Below are positions 58,325-64,000 of a DNA stretch of 64,000 nt, one piece after another. The notes under the pieces were generated by a model. That model saw only the letters and a list, made by a program, of their open reading frames with translations. It made no database searches and was not told the DNA's origin. Numbering within the stretch: the stretch's first letter is position 1; the number at the start of each line of letters is the position of its first letter. Position numbers and translations under genes: made by a program. Source of the stretch: Galeopsis tetrahit. Its lineage: Eukaryota > Streptophyta > Magnoliopsida > Lamiales > Lamiaceae. The stretch is taken from NCBI GenBank assembly GCA_963675135.1, contig OY776129.1, forward strand, positions 75,423,348-75,487,347, read 5' to 3'.

Positions 58325-59941
58325 TCAACCAGGATAGTTGCCAGGAGAGTTGCTAAAAAATCGATCCACATCGTCATTCAAGTTGACGTCGTCACCGTCG
58401 GCCTGACCTGCATCTTGACCTGCAGCTTGATCTAGAGCTGGAGCTGGCGGTGCTTGCCCCATCGTCTGTTGATAGATGACCTCGATCTGCTCAGCAGACA
58501 TCCCCAACGTCCGACCCGCATTGGTACTCCAGAGGCGGAAGTAGTTCTCGAACGTTGCCATGACGTTCGGATCCGGGATGGCAGTGGAGGATACGGACGG
58601 CTGCGATGCACTCCGGGCCGACCGACCACTTGGTGTCCTCACGGCGTTGCTCATCCCACCAAGGCCAAGGACCCTTCCCTTGGAGGTCGGGGCAACGTCA
58701 AGGTAACACCGGTCCACGTCAACAGCCGGAGGGGTACCGCTGCTTCCGGATTCAGCAGTAGTCGTGGCGGCTTGCGTCTCGGCCTCTTCAATCCTCTGTC
58801 GGACGCTCAACTACATAATTAAAAAATTAAAATTAATTTAATTATCTATATATATATAATGTAATTAATACATAAATTTAATTAAACTTACGTGGAGGTC
58901 AGTAGTGCGCCCGTAGGTGGACGTCTGTGTATCGGCATTAAACGGATGAAGAAGACTCATCCGATCCAAGTGGGTGTGTGGACGTCCAGTCTCCCCCTCC
59001 TATTACGTATCAAATAAACATATACAAATTAATTTAGATAACTAATATAAAATAATTAACTATAATTATTTAATTTTTAAAAATTAATGAAAACTTACGA
59101 TAGCAAGTGATTGCTCGAGGACGGACCGAGCTCCCCCCCGATGCACTGCCATCCCGCCTCCAACGTCGGTTCTGCGGTTGGCCCGAGCTTTGTCACACTT
59201 CTCTTGGTAAGCCGGGTCCAACCACTTCTCAACCAACGACTCCCACAGGTCAACACCATCCTCTACCCCCAGAACAAGATTTATGTCTTTATCACGCCAG
59301 GCCGTTCTCCAGTCGTACATCATGTTCGTGTACCGAGTAGAACAAACACCGTACCACTTCTCGTAAATAGCGTCGTCCGAGTAGATCGCCGTATCCCAAC
59401 GGGCCTTTTTCTATACAAATATTCAACATATTTATCAAATAATATGAATAATTAGTTATTTAATAAATTTTAATTATTGTAATTATATACCTGGAACTCC
59501 TCGAAATATTCATCCTTTTTAGATTGTGGCACCGTCAACCAAGTGATAGCACCCTTAGAAATCTTACACTTCTTAAAGGTTTGTGTGCACATCCTGGACA
59601 CCTCATTACCGGGCACCAACCTGTAAAATTATTAGCAAATTTATAAACTAACACATTATAAATAAATAAATAAAGTTAATCGTTATTGAATACTGTTAAA
59701 CATTAGAATTATTGACTTACGCTCCTGAAATGATTTCAATGGGTTTCCTTTTGTCTCGAACAGGATGCTGACGAGAAGAGGATGACGAACCAACCGACAT
59801 CGTAGTCGGCGGCGGCGGCGACACTGCCACAGGAGGAGGAGCCATCACAGGTACTGATTCATCCCGAGACCTCCTTGAACGACGTGACCAAAATGACGAC
59901 CTACGTGAACCAGAACCCTGATTCGGTACTTGTTCACTCAT
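58325..59941 (-). CDS. CACTA TNPA-like protein (plant transposase, Ptta/En/Spm type)
   Basis: Exons 59941-59721, 59620-59491, 59410-59099, 58999-58892 and 58810-58325 join in phase, giving 418 residues with no break. A Ser/Arg-rich N-terminus (RRSSFWSRRSRRSRDES) is followed by a Pro-rich linker. The conserved block has WLTVPQSKKDEYFEEF, then W-rich YEKWYGVCSTRY and MMYDWR, then DLWESLVEKWLDPAYQ, KARANRR and GGMAVHRGGARS, as in En/Spm-type TNPA-like proteins. A C-terminal acidic segment (GDDVNLNDDVDRFF) follows. Such proteins bind the subterminal motifs and help TNP2 cut. The start at 59941 is the first ATG in frame (M-S-E-Q-V). Confidence 0.86.
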
Positions 59942-61060
59942 CTGTTTCAATCAATAAAAAATACATAATTTTACTAATTATCAATTTAATGAACATATTG
60001 CTAATTTAAAATTTTTACTAATATATCATATTTCTAATTTAAATCAAAACAATATATAACCTAATTACAACGTGATACCACCGTCGAACCATCTAATTAA
60101 CTAATAATTTAAACAATTGATTGAAACATGCATCACCTACATTAAAAATATTTCAAAATTAACATATTCCTAAATTAACAAATCTAAACATAATTAAAAT
60201 AATAGTTTTCTAATTGGAGTTTTCTAATTATCAATTTAATGAACATATTCCTAATTTAATTTTTTTACTAATATAGCATATTCCTAATTTAATTAATCAA
60301 CATATTCCTAATTTAATCAACAATAACCTAATTTAATTATTATTTTTCTAATTATTATTTTTCTACCTAACTTAATCAATAATAAAAAATTGAACATATA
60401 TATTCCTAAATTAACAAACCTAAAACTAATTAAAATAATAATTTTCTAATTGGGTCAATAATTATCAATTTAATGAACATATTCCTAATTAATTTTTTTA
60501 CTAATATAGCGTATTCCTAATTTAATCAACATATTCCTAATTACAACGTGATCCAACGGTCGAACCACTATATCTAAACTAATTTAAACAATTGATTGAA
60601 ACATGCACTACCTACATTAAAAATATTCTATATCAAAATTACACCATTAAATTAAACTAGTAATTAACTATATAACAATTAATTAATGTATACATATAAC
60701 AATTAATTAATTAATTAACCTTAAAAAACTACTCTATCAAAATTATTCTTAATCAACAAATTAAATTAACTAACATACGTACTAACATGATCATAATATT
60801 TTAACAACTAACTAAATCAATATAACATGCAAATCAACATTAAATTATTCATATTTACATATATACATGCATAAACATATATAAGTATTAAAACTAAGTA
60901 ATAGAACTAATTAAGAAAACGTACCAAATGTAATCGGAGAAATTTGCTTCAATAGCCTCGTCCTCGTCTTCGTCTTCCCCACCGAATCCTCACTCACGCA
61001 CTCCCTGTTTTTTTTTTCTAAAACGCATTCTGATCATCGAGGCCCTTATATAAAAAAAAA
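59942..61060. other. AT-rich upstream region of the TNPA-like gene within the CACTA element
   Basis: About 1.1 kb, very AT-rich, with diverged repeats of phrases such as CATATTCCTAATTTAAT and a block (ACGTGATACCACCGTCGAACCA near 60070) that recurs near 60547. Probable promoter or 5' UTR intron; a short pyrimidine-rich segment near 60955-61010 resembles a 5' exon (weak). Confidence 0.5.
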
Positions 61061-61067
61061 AAAAAAA

Positions 61068-61340
61068 ATACCGACGGATATTCCGTCGGCATTTCCCTCG
61101 GTAACCGCCCACTTTTAATGTCAACGGTTACCTTATTGGAAAACGAGGCGGTGCGGATTCAACGGGTCAAATGCCGACAGATTACAGATTTCAAAACATC
61201 CGTCAGCATTTTCCCTCGGTAAATGCTGACGGAACGGAAATCCGTCAGCATTGATGTTGACTTTCCAATCCGTCGGCATTCCGTCAGCATATCCGTCGGA
61301 AATGCCGACGGACTATAATCCGTCGGCATTTGTCCGTCCC
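61068..61340. repeat. CACTA right subterminal motif array
   Basis: Repeated TCCGTCGGCATT, CCGACGGA and TCCGTCAGCATT in both orientations, mirroring the left end. Confidence 0.9.
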
Positions 61341-61371
61341 TATGACGCGCATTTTTTGTAGTGGAGTTTTC

Positions 61372-61376
<5 letters not shown>

Positions 61377-61412
<36 letters not shown>
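61377..61412. repeat. TA microsatellite
   Basis: About 17 TA units directly right of the CACTA target duplication. Confidence 0.9.
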
Positions 61413-61415
<3 letters not shown>

Positions 61416-61552
61416 TTATATACCAATTCCGGTCGGGCTCGAATCATTCTCAATAAGGGACTAGTTCGACGTGACCCAAAGCTCTCGGGGTGGGGTTAAC
61501 AAAGGATATCAACCAACAGGCCCATATATCGGCCCAAGATAGAAAGAATATA

Positions 61553-62577
61553 GGGCGTGGCTAAAGACACCCGGGTTTCCTATGAGTACACCCAAGGGAT
61601 GAGAACACACGCCATTTGGACGAGGACACCCACCTGAAAAACCCAAAATTACCCCTTTCTCAATTAAAACCCTAAACCCATTCTTTCTCTTCTCATTCAA
61701 CAGGACACCCACCCTCGTTCAGGTGTTTCTCCACTGCCCCTCGTTCGCGGCCGCCCCCCTCCTCCCCTCGTTCGCGGTCGCCCCCCCTCCTCCCCTCGTT
61801 CGCGGCCGCCCCCTCCCTCCTCCCCACAATCGTGGCCGCCGCCAACCCCCTCCTCCCCTTCGCCGCGGCCGTAGTGCTCCTCCCCTCGCCGCCGTCGGTA
61901 ACAGGTAAGTTTAGGTCTGAAAAATTAGAAAAAATTAGGGTTTTCTGGGAAAAAAAAATTAGGATTTTTTTTGAAGTTTGAGAATTATTTTCGAACATAG
62001 CGCGTTTGTTTTGGAAAAAAATTCGAACAACTTGAGTTTGTTTTGGGAAAATTTTCGAACAAGATGTTCGATTTTTTTTTTCGGACAAATTTAAGTTGTT
62101 TTGAAATTTTTTTTCGAACATATTGTGTTTGTTTTGGAAACAATTTCGAACAACTTGAGTTTGTTTTGGAAAAAATTTCGAACAAGATGTTCGACCTTTT
62201 TTTTCGAACAAATTTGAGTTGTTTTGGAATTTTTTTCGAACATATTGATTTTGTTTTGAAATTTTTTTCGAACATGTTGAGTTTGTTTTGGAAAAAATTT
62301 CGAACATGTTTGTTTTGGAAATTTTTTCGAACAGTTGGTGTTTTGGATTAATTTTTGTTGCAATTTTAAAGCTTTTTTTTTTGTTGAATGGTGGTGGTGG
62401 TGGTGGAGGAGGAGGAGAGGTGGTGGTGGTGAAATAGAATAGGTGGGTGTACTCATCTTCTTCTTTTTTCATAAATTTTACCCTAGGGGTATATGAGACA
62501 TTTCACATGTTTTGAAAAATTAAAAAAATGTTTGGTAGGTGTACTCATAGGAAATCCGGGTGCCTTTAGCCGCGCCC
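61553..62577. mobile_element. Non-autonomous MULE of the GGGCG family, 1025 bp, in a gene promoter
   Basis: A perfect 9-bp duplication AAGAATATA flanks it (61544-61552, 62578-62586). TIRs: left GGGCGTGGCTAAAGACACCC, right (reverse complement) GGGCGCGGCTAAAGGCACCC, then TCCTATGAGTAC. It has a GC-rich tract with a repeated TCGTTCGCGGCCGCC-type unit (about 61738-61830) and an array of TTTGTTTTGG...TTTCGAACA units (about 61985-62330). It is a relative of 30830-31749 in inverse orientation. It ends 135 bp upstream of the gene start at 62713. Confidence 0.9.
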
Positions 62578-62712
62578 AAGAATATAACCATCAGGCCCAT
62601 ATTCCAGCCCTAACGAATTTTCATTTGGGCCGTTTCTGTAACGGCTAGTTTTGTCATGTTTAGCTCCAATAAATCGTAAAATTTAATTGAGCTTAATTCT
62701 CTGTGTCTGGTG

Positions 62713-63260
62713 ATGAAACAAGTAGATCAGCGGCCATGGACGCTCAGCCTTCGAGCCAAGGCGAAGAACCTGGACTTGAAGCTCAAGTTATCCACAATAT
62801 TCTCGCCCCTTGCCAAACCTACCCGATTCTCCATCCAATTCAAACTCCTAAACTATGTCCTTCAAATCAGATCTAAACCCAAGTCCGCTTTTTCCTTTAA
62901 GCTCAAATCCCTACAGATCTTCCATCGTCACCGCTCCAGAAACAATGGCATTGTGAGAAGCTGGTGTGCGCCTAAGGTAACATCGATTTTAATACAAAAT
63001 TCATTTTTCAAATTGTAAATTAAATTTAATCGATTGCATTTTTCGGTTGACGATTGAAGAATTACTTCCATGTGAGAAGAAGAAAACCCTGCATTTGGTT
63101 GTGGGTTCTGCTTTTGTTGGTCGTTTGCCTTGTGATTGTGCAACTCACATATTTTTTGGGTGGAAGATTCATATGGAAATGTTTTTGGAGGGTCTGGAGC
63201 TATTATACAGCTTCTTCTGGGTTTTTGTACCAATTTTACAAGGTAATTTCTAATTATTAA
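62713..63260 (+). CDS. Unrecognised small membrane protein gene, two exons (may continue)
   Basis: Exon 1 (62713-62976) is basic and reads MKQVDQRPWTLSLRAKAK...KLKSLQIFHRHRSRNNG. It ends at AAG/GTAACA in phase 0. Exon 2 (from 63060, after TTGAAG) reads NYFHVRRRKPCIWLWV, then a strong membrane helix (LLLLVVCLVIVQLTYFL), then FIWKCFWRVWSYY. It stops at 63260, or splices at 63242 (AAG/GTAATT) to an exon not found. About 155 residues if it ends here. I do not recognise the family. AGGCCCA and TGGGCC phrases at about 62594 and 62626 are typical plant housekeeping promoter motifs and support a real gene. No signal peptide; probably one membrane span with a basic cytosolic or stromal side. The acceptor is weak in pyrimidines. 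Confidence 0.55.
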
Positions 63261-64000
63261 AATATTATTTTATAATTTATCGCGTTTCAGTAAATTTGTC
63301 ATTCTTACACACTCTGTGACTATATCATTCGCTGCCTGTAGAATATTATATCTCATTCCGTATTTCCGGTAGTGTAGAAATTTTTTGCACTTTATGCGCG
63401 TCAAAATATTATATAACACAGTGTAGAGTTAGACTAATTGAGTAATTGTGAGACATGTCAAAATTTATTAATCTTACTCCTCCACTCCTCTGATTTTGCC
63501 TTCCAACACCCTGAACCCTAAATTCACTAGAATTAACCGATCGTCGATGAATTGAATAATAGATACCCCATCCTAAGCAGAGTTAGTGAGTCGTGTAATA
63601 GGCGACATTTTCGTGCAGTTAGGGGTACATGAACCATGAACACATAACCCTAACATTACTCGGATTAACAGATTATCGAGGAATTGAATAATAGGTGCCC
63701 AGGGAGAGTTAGTGTAAGCCGTGTAATAGGCTACCATTTCTAGCTGTTCATGCCTTCATGGTACCTTCAACGAATCAAATAATAGGTACCCACCCCATAC
63801 AGAGTTAGTGAGCCGTGTAATAAGGGACAATTTCACTAGGTTCGGGGTACCTAAACCATGAACCCTAAACTCACTCAGATTAACAAACCAACCATTGACG
63901 AATTGATTCGGGTGAAAATTGCATGATTTTCTTGAGTATTAATCTTAATTGGAGTATAATTTTATGTTAATACATATGAATGAGCAAAAAAAAAAAGAAA
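63261..64000. other. 3' flank of the last gene, no further gene seen
   Basis: Mixed sequence to the window edge. The only structure seen is the diverged repeat at 63518-63910. Confidence 0.5.
63518..63910. repeat. Diverged tandem repeat, about three copies of 105-130 bp
   Basis: Units share AATAATAGRTACCC, AGAGTTAGTG, GCCGTGTAATAG and GAACCCTAAAYTCACT phrases, starting near 63518, 63649 and 63770, with a partial fourth from 63874. Confidence 0.75.

Larger units (their letters stand above)
50944..61363 (-). mobile_element. CACTA (En/Spm-type) DNA transposon, 10.4 kb
   Basis: The right end, reverse-complemented, reads CACTACAAAAAATGCGCGTC; the left end reads CAGTACAAAAAAAGGGCGTT. A 3-bp duplication GAG flanks it (50941-50943, 61364-61366). 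Both subterminal regions are packed with TTCCGTCGG/CCGACGGAA motifs. It encodes a TNP2-type transposase (- strand, 53022-56983), a TNPA-like protein (- strand, 58325-59941) and a small GRF zinc-finger protein (+ strand, 57614-58000), plus a host LRR gene fragment. The third base of the left TIR is changed (CAG for CAC), and TNP2 has one internal stop. Confidence 0.95.

Noticed and set aside
61693..62472. 259-residue Lys/Asn-rich open frame on the - strand
   Set aside because: Spans the TTCGAACA array and GC-rich tract of a non-autonomous MULE; repetitive and without motif.

Overview
This is plant nuclear DNA, most likely from a eudicot. Genes have GT-AG introns, intergenic sequence is very AT-rich, and plant-specific mobile elements fill most of the window: Stowaway-like MITEs, Mutator-like elements (MULEs), a Helitron, a CACTA element, a Ty1/copia retrotransposon and tRNA-derived SINEs. 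A lamiid eudicot is a guess only. I see no bacterial or viral chromosome features.

Host genes. Bases 3.3-33.2 kb hold a dispersed cluster of type 1 non-specific lipid transfer protein (nsLTP) genes. Three are intact two-exon + strand genes (3313-3894, 6677-7157, 19393-19837). One is an intronless, more divergent - strand gene (24288-24632). One is a broken + strand copy (32917-33150). The right edge (62713-63260) holds a small two-exon gene for an unrecognised one-helix membrane protein. All other long open reading frames belong to mobile elements.

Mobile elements, left to right. Two short non-autonomous MULEs (1845-2505, 2619-3118) lie upstream of the first nsLTP. A third (8214-9340) lies next to an 8.0-kb MULE (9382-17382). 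That MULE carries two convergent, apparently intact spliced genes: a transposase fused to an OTU cysteine-peptidase domain, and a plant-mobile-domain protein. A young copia element with nearly identical 206-bp LTRs is at 25521-30246. A GGGCG-family MULE is at 30830-31749, with an inverted relative at 61553-62577. A 12.6-kb nest spans 33640-46233: a MULE with long terminal inverted repeats (TIRs), a decayed Helitron inside it (33992-43471), an intron-bearing fragment of a DHH1/DDX6-type RNA helicase gene inside the Helitron, and a further MULE (43578-44860) beside it. A 10.4-kb CACTA element (50944-61363) carries TNP2, TNPA-like and GRF-zinc-finger genes plus a fragment of a leucine-rich-repeat gene.

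Most element boundaries were set by reading both ends and finding matching target-site duplications (TSDs): 9 bp for seven of the MULEs and for one MITE, 8 bp for the large MULE, 5 bp for copia, 3 bp for CACTA, TA for Stowaway-like MITEs, and 17-18 bp for the SINEs. Other items are a plastid 23S rRNA fragment (about 22.7-22.9 kb), a perfect 64-bp-stem palindrome (34448-34597) and a 1.2-kb element with long inverted repeats (47686-48911). Family names come from recalled motifs; no database search was run.
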